From Thermoleophilia bacterium (GTDB taxonomy: Bacteria > Actinomycetota > Thermoleophilia > Gaiellales > JAICJC01), in the NCBI GenBank assembly GCA_025928435.1, contig JAICJM010000001.1, positions 17,266 through 81,265 of the forward strand: a DNA stretch of 64,000 nt, in the 5' to 3' direction. A program made the translations under genes and the position numbers. The stretch's first letter is position 1. Every line of letters begins with the position of its first letter. A model generated the notes under the pieces. It saw only the letters and a program-made list of their open reading frames with translations. It was not told the origin of the DNA and ran no database searches. Below are positions 40,754 to 49,203 of the stretch, one piece after another.

Positions 40754-41829
40754 GCGCGGTCCGCCGTGGCCTCACCCAGCAGGCCCTGCGGGCGGAACAC
40801 GAGCACCAGGATGAGGATCGCGAAGATGATCGACTCGGTCCAGTCGGATCCCGGCGTGTGCCAGGAGAGCCCCTCGTTGAAGGCCTGGATCAGGCCGATA
40901 AACAGCGCCCCGAGCGCCGCGCCGGTGAGGTTGCCGATGCCGCCCAGCACCGCCGCGGTGAACGCATACAGGCCCAGCTGGAAGCCGAGGTCGAAGCGCG
41001 TCGACGTCTGGAACATGACGAAGAGCAGGCCCGCCGCGCCCGCGAGCGCGCCGCCGAGCGCGAACGTAAAGCCGATCGTCCGGTCGACGTCGATGCCCAT
41101 CATGCGGCTCGCGTCCATGTCCTGGGCCACCGCGCGCATCGCCTTGCCCGGCTTCGTGTTGCGCACCAGGTAGACGAGCGCGAGCAGCACCGGAATCGTG
41201 ATCAGCACGACGATCAGCGACTTCGCCCGGTAGGGCACCCCTCCGACCGAGAACAGGGTGTTGGCGGGGAAGATGCTCTCGCCGGTCGACGTGAGCGGCC
41301 GCTCGTTGAATCCCCAGATCGCCGCGCCGACGTTCTGAAGCAGGAACGACATGCCGATGGCCGTGATCAGCGGCGCCAGCTTGGGCGCGTTCCGGAGGGG
41401 GCGATAGGCGATCCGCTCGATGGCGACGTTGAGCCCGCCGCAAAACGCCATCGCCGCGAGCAACGTGACCATGACGAGCGGGATGGTCAGGTACCAGGCC
41501 TGGCTGCCGTCGAGCCCGAGCCACCCGTTCGCGACGGTGATGGTCACCATCGTCCCCAGCATGAACACGTCGCCGTGGGCGAAGTTGATCAGCTCGATGA
41601 TGCCGTAGACGAGGGTGTACCCCAGCGCGACCAGCGCGTAGATCGCCCCCAACGTGATCCCGAGCAGGAGCACGCTGATGAACTGCTCGGGAGCGTGCAG
41701 GACGTTCCCGACGATCCAGATGAAGAACAGGGCGATCACCACGCCCGTGAAGACGCGGTTGATCTGCCGGGAGAACCGGGGGAGCGCCGCCAGCATCGGA
41801 CGCCGCGCGGTCTGTGCGCGGGTCGTCAC
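40750..41829 (-). CDS. livH: Branched-chain amino acid ABC importer permease LivH
   Basis: 359 residues from a GTG, about nine helices. The core begins GITLGAIYALVALGYTLVYG, the hallmark LivH opening, and the coupling loop reads KAMRAVAQDMDASRMMGIDV. The N-terminal 50 residues with an extra helix are longer than in enteric LivH. Confidence 0.93.
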   Translation of the reverse strand: MTTRAQTARRPMLAALPRFSRQINRVFTGVVIALFFIWIVGNVLHAPEQFISVLLLGITLGAIYALVALGYTLVYGIIELINFAHGDVFMLGTMVTITVANGWLGLDGSQAWYLTIPLVMVTLLAAMAFCGGLNVAIERIAYRPLRNAPKLAPLITAIGMSFLLQNVGAAIWGFNERPLTSTGESIFPANTLFSVGGVPYRAKSLIVVLITIPVLLALVYLVRNTKPGKAMRAVAQDMDASRMMGIDVDRTIGFTFALGGALAGAAGLLFVMFQTSTRFDLGFQLGLYAFTAAVLGGIGNLTGAALGALFIGLIQAFNEGLSWHTPGSDWTESIIFAILILVLVFRPQGLLGEATADRA

Positions 41830-41857
41830 TGGCGGCGCTCCCCGGTGGCCTCCATGC

Positions 41858-43195
41858 CTAGTGGAAGACCTCCACCAGGTTGGACGGCGGTGTCAGCACC
41901 TTGTAGGTGACGAGCTTGCCGCCCTTCGCGACGTCAACCGTCATGGATCCCTGGTTGGTGTCGCCGTTCTGGTCGATGCTGAACGTCCCGAGGACGCTGT
42001 CGTTCACCGTAACGCCGAACAGGTGCTGGGAGATGCTCGCCCGGGAGCCGTCCGACGCCTTGATGGCGTTGAGCAGCACCTGGGTGGCCGCGGCCGCGTA
42101 CGGGGTGTACGGGTCGAGGGCATCGGGGTGGTACTTGTTCGTGAAGTCCTGCACGAACGTCGCACCGGCGCCCTTCAGCTGATCCGGCGGGACGCCGGCC
42201 ACCGACGAGTACAGGCCCTCGGCGTTCTTCGCGCCGGCCTCGTCGATGGTGGACTGGGTCGTGAAGCCGTCCGGCAGCAGCAGCTTGACGTTGCCGGTGT
42301 TCGGGCCGAGCACGGACACCTTGTCCTTGATCAGCTGGCCGCCGTTCTCGCAGACCAGCCCGCCGACCATGATCGCGTCCGGATGCGTGGCGCCGATCTG
42401 CTGCATCAGGGCCTGGTAGTTCGTCCCCGTCTTCGTGTTGTACGCGGTGAAGCCCTTGATCTGGATGCCGAGCTTCTTGGCCGCGTCACGGAAGTACGTG
42501 GCGACGCCGAGGCCGTAGGCCTGCTTGTCGTTCAGGATGAAGACGCTCTTCACGCCGAGCCCCTGGGCGGTCAGCGCGAGCGCCGGGCCCTGGAAGTTGT
42601 CGGCGGCGACGACGCGCGCGTAGCTGCGCTTGCCGGTCGGGAAGTACTTCTCCGGCTCACCCGGCGTCTTCGTCTTCTGCGTCAGGCCCGGCCACGTGTT
42701 GGCGGGGCTCACCATCGCCACGGCCCCACCGGGGGCGCGGTTCAACACGGGAGCCTCGAGCTCGGCGCACCCGGAGTTGAACGTCCCGATGTTGCCGATG
42801 ACGGAGGTGTCCTGTGCGTAGGCGTTGGCGTTGGCGCTACAGGTGGCGGAGTCCCACGTGCCCGCCTGGGCCGTCGAGTCGTCACAGGCCTGGTACTGCA
42901 GCGTGACGTTGCCGGCCTTCCAGTGGTTCTGCTCGAGAGTCATCTCGATCGCCTGAACCATCTGCTTCGTCTGGTGGGACGAGGCGCCCTGCATCGGGAG
43001 GTCGGAGACGATCTCGTACTGCCCCTTCCCCACGGGAGCCGCGCAGGTCGACGAGTTGACCGGAGTCGCGCTTCCGCCGCCCCCACCGCTCCCGCCACCA
43101 TTGCTGTTGCCGCCGCTGGAACCGCAGCCTGCGGCAACGGCGAGCGAGAGCGCGACGGCCGCGACCATCATGGCGCGGCCTGAAACACTTCTCAT
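41858..43195 (-). CDS. Branched-chain amino acid ABC importer binding lipoprotein
   Basis: 445 residues of the type I periplasmic-binding fold. The lipoprotein signal ends in AVAAGC, followed by a Ser/Gly/Asn-rich tether. GGGAGGAG lies before the chosen ATG. As first gene of the liv operon it sets ligand choice; the family takes Leu, Ile, Val but also amides, urea and aromatic compounds, so the ligand is open. The 86-base spacer upstream (43196-43281) must hold promoters for this operon and the divergent lipoprotein gene; I cannot pick them with confidence. Confidence 0.92.
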   Translation of the reverse strand: MRSVSGRAMMVAAVALSLAVAAGCGSSGGNSNGGGSGGGGGSATPVNSSTCAAPVGKGQYEIVSDLPMQGASSHQTKQMVQAIEMTLEQNHWKAGNVTLQYQACDDSTAQAGTWDSATCSANANAYAQDTSVIGNIGTFNSGCAELEAPVLNRAPGGAVAMVSPANTWPGLTQKTKTPGEPEKYFPTGKRSYARVVAADNFQGPALALTAQGLGVKSVFILNDKQAYGLGVATYFRDAAKKLGIQIKGFTAYNTKTGTNYQALMQQIGATHPDAIMVGGLVCENGGQLIKDKVSVLGPNTGNVKLLLPDGFTTQSTIDEAGAKNAEGLYSSVAGVPPDQLKGAGATFVQDFTNKYHPDALDPYTPYAAAATQVLLNAIKASDGSRASISQHLFGVTVNDSVLGTFSIDQNGDTNQGSMTVDVAKGGKLVTYKVLTPPSNLVEVFH

Positions 43196-43281
43196 GAATT
43201 CTCCTCCCACTGCGGATTAAGGGCCCTCTCCCGAACCGAACCGGCGCGGGCGCGAGATGGGGTATTTACCATCACGAGCGG

Positions 43282-43905
43282 ATGGGAGCAAGCGCGCCGC
43301 CCACGAATCCGTCCGCTGCCGACAAGCTTTGGCATCGCCGCGCAATGGTACTCCTCGTGGCGGTTGCCGTCACTGGCGCCGCGTGTGGATCCGGCTCATC
43401 GGAATCAGGATCCAAACCAGCGTCCCCGTCGGGGTGTGCCAAGGCGTGGAACGCGGGGTGGCAAACGTGGGCGAACAAGGTCGGCATGCCGGTCTGGTGC
43501 CCCGGCTGGATGCCGAGCCCGGTCGACGCGATCATCCACGGCCAGTGGAACACCGCCCGCGTCGAGCAGCACCAGTGGCAGCTCGGATACGCCTGGCTCG
43601 AGGAGGGCCAGCTCGTGCACGTCGTGTTCGAGGGCTACCCGTCGGGGACGTTCCCGCCCAGGTGTGAGGGCGTCCCGTGCTTCGGCGGCGAGGAGCCCGG
43701 GTCGGAGACGATCGGGGGCCATGTCGTGCACTGGTACGACCACAACCATGCGTCGCACTCGGGACACATCGCCGGGATCTTCACGTCAGGTCCCGATACG
43801 TACGTCGTGAGCATTCACGTCGCCTCGCCCGTCTCCACGAAGGCGATCGCGAAGCGCGACCTGCGCCACATCATCAGTTCGAGCTCAGAGCTGAAACTCT
43901 CGTAG
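43282..43905 (+). CDS. Secreted lipoprotein, function unknown
   Basis: 207 residues (or 186 from an inner Met). The signal is VLLVAVAVTGAAC with a lipobox GAAC and a Ser-rich tether. The mature domain is Trp-rich (NAGWQTWANKVGMPVWCPGW) with several Cys and a His-rich loop VHWYDHNHASHSGHIAG that could bind metal. I do not know the family. It is divergent from the liv operon. Confidence 0.6.
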   Translation: MGASAPPTNPSAADKLWHRRAMVLLVAVAVTGAACGSGSSESGSKPASPSGCAKAWNAGWQTWANKVGMPVWCPGWMPSPVDAIIHGQWNTARVEQHQWQLGYAWLEEGQLVHVVFEGYPSGTFPPRCEGVPCFGGEEPGSETIGGHVVHWYDHNHASHSGHIAGIFTSGPDTYVVSIHVASPVSTKAIAKRDLRHIISSSSELKLS

Positions 43906-43962
43906 CCGACGCCGCGATGGGACAGGACCGGTCCCACCGGGCCTGACCCCTCACTCGTGCTC

Positions 43963-43968
43963 TAGGAT
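43963..43968 (+). promoter_or_regulatory. Leaderless-type -10 hexamer TAGGAT
   Basis: It lies six bases before the ATG of the deacetylase gene. Confidence 0.5.
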
Positions 43969-43974
43969 CGGGCG

Positions 43975-45078
43975 ATGCGCGTCTACTGGCACGACGAGGC
44001 CCTCGTCCACGACACGGGCGCGGGCATGTTCGACCAGGGCCCGACGCCGCTCATCGAGGTGCCCGAGCTGCATCCGGAGAACCCCGAGCGGATCCGCAAC
44101 ATCCGCTCGATGCTGCGAAACGGCCCCATCGCGCCGCGCCTCGAGTGGCGGGACGGCCGGTACGCGACTCGCGATGAGCTCGAGCTCATCCACGCGCCCG
44201 CCTACATCGACTCGATCGAGGCGGCCTGCGCCGGCGCGCCCGCGATCCTGACCCAGTCGACGCCCGTCGTGCCCGCCTCGTGGGGCGCCGCGCTCGGGTC
44301 GGCGGGGACTGCCCTCGCCGCGACCGAGGCCGTCCTCGCCGGCGAGTGCGGGCAGGCGTACGCGCTCGTGCGGCCGCCCGGCCACCACGCCCAGCCGGCC
44401 CAGGCGGACGGCTACTGCCTGTTCTCGAACGCCGCCCTGTGCGCGGAGCTCGCCCGGCGGCGCGGCATCGACCGGGTCGCGGTCGTCGACTGGGACGTGC
44501 ACCACGGCAACGGCACCCAGGAGTGCTTCTGGACGCGGCCCGACGTCGTCACGATCTCGTTCCACATGCGCCACGGCTCGTGGGGGCCGCACCACCCCCA
44601 GACCGGCGCTCCGGACGAGCTCGGCGACGGCGACGGGACCGGCCGCAACATCAACATCGAGCTGCCGGTGGGGACGGGCAACGAGGGCTACCGGCGGGCA
44701 TGGTCGCGCGTCGTCGGGCCGCTCCTCGGGGCGTTCGACCCCGGTCTGCTCGTGATCGCGTGCGGACAGGACGCGAGCCAGTACGACCCCAACGGCCGCA
44801 TGTGCGTCTCGATGGAGGGGTTCCGCGACCTCGGCGCCGCCGCCCGGCGCCTTGCCGACGAGCACTGCGACGGCCGGCTCGTGCTCGTCCAGGAGGGCGG
44901 CTACGGGCGCACCTACTCGGCCTACTGCATGCACGCCACCCTCGAGGGCGTGCTCGGCACCGGCCCGCTGCTGGACGACCCGCTCGCCTACCTGCCGGAC
45001 GACCGCGACCGGGGCGACGCGGCCATCGACGCCGTGCTGGCCGCCGTCGGCCCGCACTGGAGCGGGATCCCGGCGTGA
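43975..45078 (+). CDS. Histone deacetylase/acetylpolyamine amidohydrolase family enzyme
   Basis: 367 residues of the zinc-dependent arginase-deacetylase fold. Catalytic blocks: VRPPGHHAQPAQADGYC (His-His dyad), VVDWDVHHGNGTQE (zinc ligands), and EGGYGRTY. In bacteria such enzymes remove acetyl groups from polyamines or small molecules. The sequence is of the class II type; the substrate is unknown. The next LysR gene begins within its stop codon (GTGA), so they form a transcription unit. Confidence 0.88.
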   Translation: MRVYWHDEALVHDTGAGMFDQGPTPLIEVPELHPENPERIRNIRSMLRNGPIAPRLEWRDGRYATRDELELIHAPAYIDSIEAACAGAPAILTQSTPVVPASWGAALGSAGTALAATEAVLAGECGQAYALVRPPGHHAQPAQADGYCLFSNAALCAELARRRGIDRVAVVDWDVHHGNGTQECFWTRPDVVTISFHMRHGSWGPHHPQTGAPDELGDGDGTGRNINIELPVGTGNEGYRRAWSRVVGPLLGAFDPGLLVIACGQDASQYDPNGRMCVSMEGFRDLGAAARRLADEHCDGRLVLVQEGGYGRTYSAYCMHATLEGVLGTGPLLDDPLAYLPDDRDRGDAAIDAVLAAVGPHWSGIPA

Positions 45079-46046
45079 CCGGCGGCGGCGAGCCGCGCTG
45101 GCTCGGGATCGAGCCCCGCCACCTGGCCACGCTGCGGACCGTCGCCGAGGCGGGGTCGTTCCGGGCGGCCGCAGCCGAGCTCGGATACGTGCCGTCGGGC
45201 GTCAGCGCCCACGTCGGGGCGCTCGAGCGGGCGGTCGGGCGCCCCCTCGTGCGTCGCCGCCGCGGCGCCGGGATCGAGCTGACCGAGGCCGGCCGGGTGC
45301 TGCTCGACCACGCCGACGCGATCCTCGACCGCCTCCGCGCCGCTCAGGCCGACATGGCCGCCCTCGACGACGACACCGCCGGCCCGCTGCGGGTCGGGAT
45401 CACGCAGAGCGTCGGCATCCGCGCGCTCCCGGACATCGTGCGGCGCTTCGGGCGCGACTGGCCGCTCGTCCGCATCCAGCCGCGCGAGTCCGAGACCGAC
45501 CTCGACCTCTACGGGGGCGTCGAGACGGCCGAGCTCGACGTCACCTTCGTCGAGCTGCCGGCCCCGCCGGGCCCGTTCGAGACGCTCCCACTCCTCGTCG
45601 ACCCGTACGTGCTGATCGTTCGCAGCGACTCGCCGCTCGCCCACCGGCCCCACTGCCCCACGCTGTCGGAGATCGGCAACCTGGAGCTCATCGGCCACAC
45701 CCAGTGCCGCGGGCTGCGCCGGGTCGAGGACCAGATCCGGTCTGCCGGCGGCGAGGCGCACTTCGCCTTCCGCTCCGACGTGAACGCCACGGTCCAGGCG
45801 CTGGTCGCGGCCGGCGTCGGCGTCGCCGTCATGCCTGGGCTCGGCTTCGATCCCGGCGACGGGCGCACCGTCGCCTTCGATCTCTCCCGCGACGTCCCGC
45901 CCCGCACGCTCGCCCTGGCCTGGCATCGCGACCGCAACGTCACCGGGCCGATGCAGGCCTTCATCGACGCGTCCGTCGCCGTCTTCGCCGAGCTCGCCGA
46001 CCGGCCGGGAAGCGAGCGGCGGCTGCGGGCAGTTCGCGAGGCGTGA
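45075..46046 (+). CDS. LysR-family transcriptional regulator
   Basis: 323 residues from the GTG of the GTGA overlap. The helix-turn-helix is FRAAAAELGYVPSGVSAHVGAL. A paralogue of the LysR protein at 36881. Co-transcription with the deacetylase suggests it controls that gene, possibly in response to the substrate or product. Confidence 0.88.
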   Translation: MTGGGEPRWLGIEPRHLATLRTVAEAGSFRAAAAELGYVPSGVSAHVGALERAVGRPLVRRRRGAGIELTEAGRVLLDHADAILDRLRAAQADMAALDDDTAGPLRVGITQSVGIRALPDIVRRFGRDWPLVRIQPRESETDLDLYGGVETAELDVTFVELPAPPGPFETLPLLVDPYVLIVRSDSPLAHRPHCPTLSEIGNLELIGHTQCRGLRRVEDQIRSAGGEAHFAFRSDVNATVQALVAAGVGVAVMPGLGFDPGDGRTVAFDLSRDVPPRTLALAWHRDRNVTGPMQAFIDASVAVFAELADRPGSERRLRAVREA

Positions 46047-46071
46047 ACACCGCGCTCGCGGATTCGCGCTT

Positions 46072-49000
46072 GTGACGCAGGAGCCGAGGCGCGAACATTC
46101 TCCGCGGTTGGAGATTCGCGCCGATGTGGGAGCCCGATCGCGGGCGGCCTGGGCGCCGCTTCGGGTGGCGGCGGCGCGAGCGCGCGCGCGTCCCGGGCGC
46201 GGCGGCCTCGTGGCGGTCGGCGTCGCGGTGGCGGCGGCGGCCCTCGGCGGCGTCGTCGGCGGCTCGACGATCACGGCCGACCGGAGCCTGCGGGCGGCGC
46301 TCGCGGACCTGCCCGTGGCGCAGCGCAGCTTCACCGCCACCTGGCTGGGGACGCCGCCCGCGAGCGGGTACGGCCGGATCGACACCGCGGCGACGAAGGC
46401 GCTGTCGCGCCTGGGCCCGGCGCCGCCCGCGCGGACGCTGTCCTTCCCCGAGCTGAACCTCGGCGGGCACCTCGTGGAGCTCGGGGCGATCGACTCCCCC
46501 GGCCGGTGGGTGCGGCTGCGCTCGGGCCGCCTCCCCCGCTCCTGCGTTCCTGCCCGTTGCGAGGTGCTCCAGGCGGGCGGCACCCCGGTCACCTCGATGG
46601 CCGAGCCGGGGCTGCGGCTGGTGGTCGTCGGGCGCACGTCCGGAGCCTTGCCGGTCACCCTGGCGCCGCTCACCCGCAGCAGCCACCAGGCCAAGGGCGG
46701 CCCCCCGCCTGTGCTGCTCGCGGGCGGCCTGTCCCAGCTCTCGGCGCTGCCGGTGTTCTCGGCGGTCTACCGCGCGTACGGCTGGACGACGCCGATCGAC
46801 CCCCGCGGGCTGCACGACTGGCAGATCACAGGCCTGCTCGACCGCGAGGCGGCGGCGACGCGGCAGGTGCGGCTGCTGGGGACGCCGTTCGGGCTCACCG
46901 GGCCGACGAACACGCTGCTCGACCTGCGCCAGGCGGACTCCGTCGCCGCCCGCCGCATGCAGCTCGTCGGCGGCGGCGCAGCGGCCCTCCTGCTCGGGTT
47001 CGTGCTCCTCGCGGCGGCCGGGCTGCGCCGGGACGCCGGCACGGAGTGGGCCCGGCTCGAGCGCCACGGCGCCCGGCTCGGCCAGCTGTGGACGTTCGCC
47101 TGGGTCGAGGCCGCCTGGATCACGCTCGCGGGCGCGGTGGCGGGCGCGCTGATTGCGGCCGCCGGGGTGGCGATCGCGGCCGACCGCGCCGACGTCGCGG
47201 CCGGCCCGGTCCTGCGCCACACCATCGCGTCCGGCCCCGGCATCGTCGCGATCCTGGGCGCATGGATCGCCGGCGCCGCGATCCTGGTCGCCGCCGAGCG
47301 CACCGCGGGGGTCGACCTGCGCCTGGGCCCGCTGCGCGGGCTCGACCTGGCCGCGCTCGCGATCGTCGGCGCAGTCGCCCTGGCCGCCGCCCGCGGCAGC
47401 GCCGGCTCCACGTCGCTGGCGTCCGGATCCGATCCCCTGCTGGCCCTCCTCCCCGGCCTCGTCGCCGTCGCCGCGGCGATCGTCACCGCCCGCCTGGCGG
47501 GCCCGCTCCTGCGCCTGGCCGGCCGCGGTCTGCGCCGCGGGCCGCCGAGCGTGCGCCTGGCGATCGTCTCGCTCGGGCGCGAGGGTGGGCGCCCGACGCT
47601 CGCCGCCGCGTTCCTGGTCGCCGGCATCGGCCTCGGCGTCTTCGCGGTCGCCTACCGGGCGACGCTCGCCCAGGGCGAGCACGACCAGGCGGCCTTCCAG
47701 GTGCCGCTCGACTACACGCTCTTGGAGAGCGCCGCTCTGCGGCTCCCGCTCCAGGCCGCGCCGCTCTCGGCGTACCGCCGGCTCGCGCCCGGGACGCTGG
47801 CGGCACCGATCGTCCGCTCCGCCGCCACCGCCCCCGCGCCAGGGCTGCCGGCGCAGGCCACCGTCCTCGGCGTCCCGGCAGGGGCCATCTCGTCGATCCG
47901 CAACTGGCGCAGCGACTTCGCCTCGGTCTCGCAGGCCGAGCTCGTACGGCGGCTGCGGCCCGCGCACCCGCCCGCCCTGAACGGCGCCCACCTGCCGCCG
48001 GACGCCGCGAGCGTCTCGCTGCGGGTGACCACGGCCGGCCGGCCGGTGAACCTGGCGCTCGCGATCGAGACCCCGCGCGGCGAGTTCGACAACGTCACCC
48101 TCGGCGACACGACGCGGGGCACGACGACGCTGCATGCCAGGCTCCCGGCGGCCGACCGCGGCGGGCACGTCGTCGGCATTGTCGTCGCCCTGCGGTTCAA
48201 CGACGCCCAGGCGCTCGCGCACCAGGGCATCGAGGGCGGGCTCACCATCGTCGCCCGCGGCAGCCTCCGCCTCGACCCGCTCCAGGCCGGGGCCGGCCCG
48301 GTCACCGACTGGGGCGACTGGGTGACGCGCGGCACCGCCCGGCCCGCCACCGGATCAGGCGCGGGACTCCGCTACGCGCTCGACGGCAGCACGAACGGCC
48401 TCTTCCGGCCCCGCCAGTCCACCGACGGCAAGGCCGTGCCCGTCGTCGCCAGCCCGGGCCTCGCCTCGCTCGCCGGAAAGAACGGGATCCTGCACATGAC
48501 CGTCGAAGGCTCCGACCCGCTCACCGTCCGGATCACCGCGATCGCCCATCGGTTCCCCACGGCCGGCGGTGCCTTCGTCGTGGCGGACGAGGGCGACCTC
48601 GCGGCGACGCTGAACGCGGACGACCCCGGGACGGCGACGCCGGCCGAGGTATGGCTGGCCGTGCCCGCCGCGCATCGGGCCCGCGTCGACGCTGCTCTGC
48701 GGCGGCGCCCGTTCTCGGCCCTAGAGGTGCGCTCGCGCGACGCCGTCCAGTCGCGGCTCGCGTCAGAGCCGCTCGCGCGCGGCCTCCTGGATGTGCTGGC
48801 GATGTCCGCGCTGCTCGCGCTCGTGCTGGGCGTGGCCGGCCTCGTGCTCGTCTGCGCCGCCGACCTCGGAGACGAGCGCGACCACCTGGTCGACCTGGAG
48901 GCGATGGGCGTCGGCCCGCCGGCCCTGCGCCGCCACCTTGTGCTGCGGGCGGCCGCTCTGGTCGTGACGGGCATCGTGGGCGGCCTGGTGCTCGGCGCCG

Positions 49001-49203
49001 TGCTCGAGCGGCTCGTGATCGACCTCGTCTCGCTCGGCGCCGGGGCCGCCACGGCGGAGCCGCCCCTGCGGAGCGTGCAGGACTGGGCCACGGTGGCCCT
49101 CGGCCTGGTCGCGTTCGCGGCCTGCGGCCTCGCGCTCGTGTGGGCGTTCGCGCGCACCGCGTTCCGGGCGCCGGTGCCCGGCCGGATCGGGGGCGGGCCG
49201 TGA
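46072..49203 (+). CDS. Large FtsX-type ABC permease
   Basis: 1043 residues from a GTG. One N-terminal helix (GGLVAVGVAVAAAALGG), a long external domain, a first block of about six helices (GAAALLLGFVLLAAAGL through LLALLPGLVAVAAAIV), a second external domain of about 350 residues, then the final three-helix FtsX core (LLDVLAMSALLALVLGVAGL to TVALGLVAFAACGLALVWA). It has two FtsX/MacB-like halves in one chain and works with the next gene's ATPase. Such systems move lipoproteins, antibiotics or signals, or drive cell-wall enzymes; nothing here decides which. Confidence 0.75.
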   Translation: MTQEPRREHSPRLEIRADVGARSRAAWAPLRVAAARARARPGRGGLVAVGVAVAAAALGGVVGGSTITADRSLRAALADLPVAQRSFTATWLGTPPASGYGRIDTAATKALSRLGPAPPARTLSFPELNLGGHLVELGAIDSPGRWVRLRSGRLPRSCVPARCEVLQAGGTPVTSMAEPGLRLVVVGRTSGALPVTLAPLTRSSHQAKGGPPPVLLAGGLSQLSALPVFSAVYRAYGWTTPIDPRGLHDWQITGLLDREAAATRQVRLLGTPFGLTGPTNTLLDLRQADSVAARRMQLVGGGAAALLLGFVLLAAAGLRRDAGTEWARLERHGARLGQLWTFAWVEAAWITLAGAVAGALIAAAGVAIAADRADVAAGPVLRHTIASGPGIVAILGAWIAGAAILVAAERTAGVDLRLGPLRGLDLAALAIVGAVALAAARGSAGSTSLASGSDPLLALLPGLVAVAAAIVTARLAGPLLRLAGRGLRRGPPSVRLAIVSLGREGGRPTLAAAFLVAGIGLGVFAVAYRATLAQGEHDQAAFQVPLDYTLLESAALRLPLQAAPLSAYRRLAPGTLAAPIVRSAATAPAPGLPAQATVLGVPAGAISSIRNWRSDFASVSQAELVRRLRPAHPPALNGAHLPPDAASVSLRVTTAGRPVNLALAIETPRGEFDNVTLGDTTRGTTTLHARLPAADRGGHVVGIVVALRFNDAQALAHQGIEGGLTIVARGSLRLDPLQAGAGPVTDWGDWVTRGTARPATGSGAGLRYALDGSTNGLFRPRQSTDGKAVPVVASPGLASLAGKNGILHMTVEGSDPLTVRITAIAHRFPTAGGAFVVADEGDLAATLNADDPGTATPAEVWLAVPAAHRARVDAALRRRPFSALEVRSRDAVQSRLASEPLARGLLDVLAMSALLALVLGVAGLVLVCAADLGDERDHLVDLEAMGVGPPALRRHLVLRAAALVVTGIVGGLVLGAVLERLVIDLVSLGAGAATAEPPLRSVQDWATVALGLVAFAACGLALVWAFARTAFRAPVPGRIGGGP

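Noticed and set aside
43931..43956. Degenerate palindrome near GGGACAGGACCGGTCCCA and CCTGACCCC
   Set aside because: It resembles worn copies of both repeat types but matches neither arm well enough to claim a copy.
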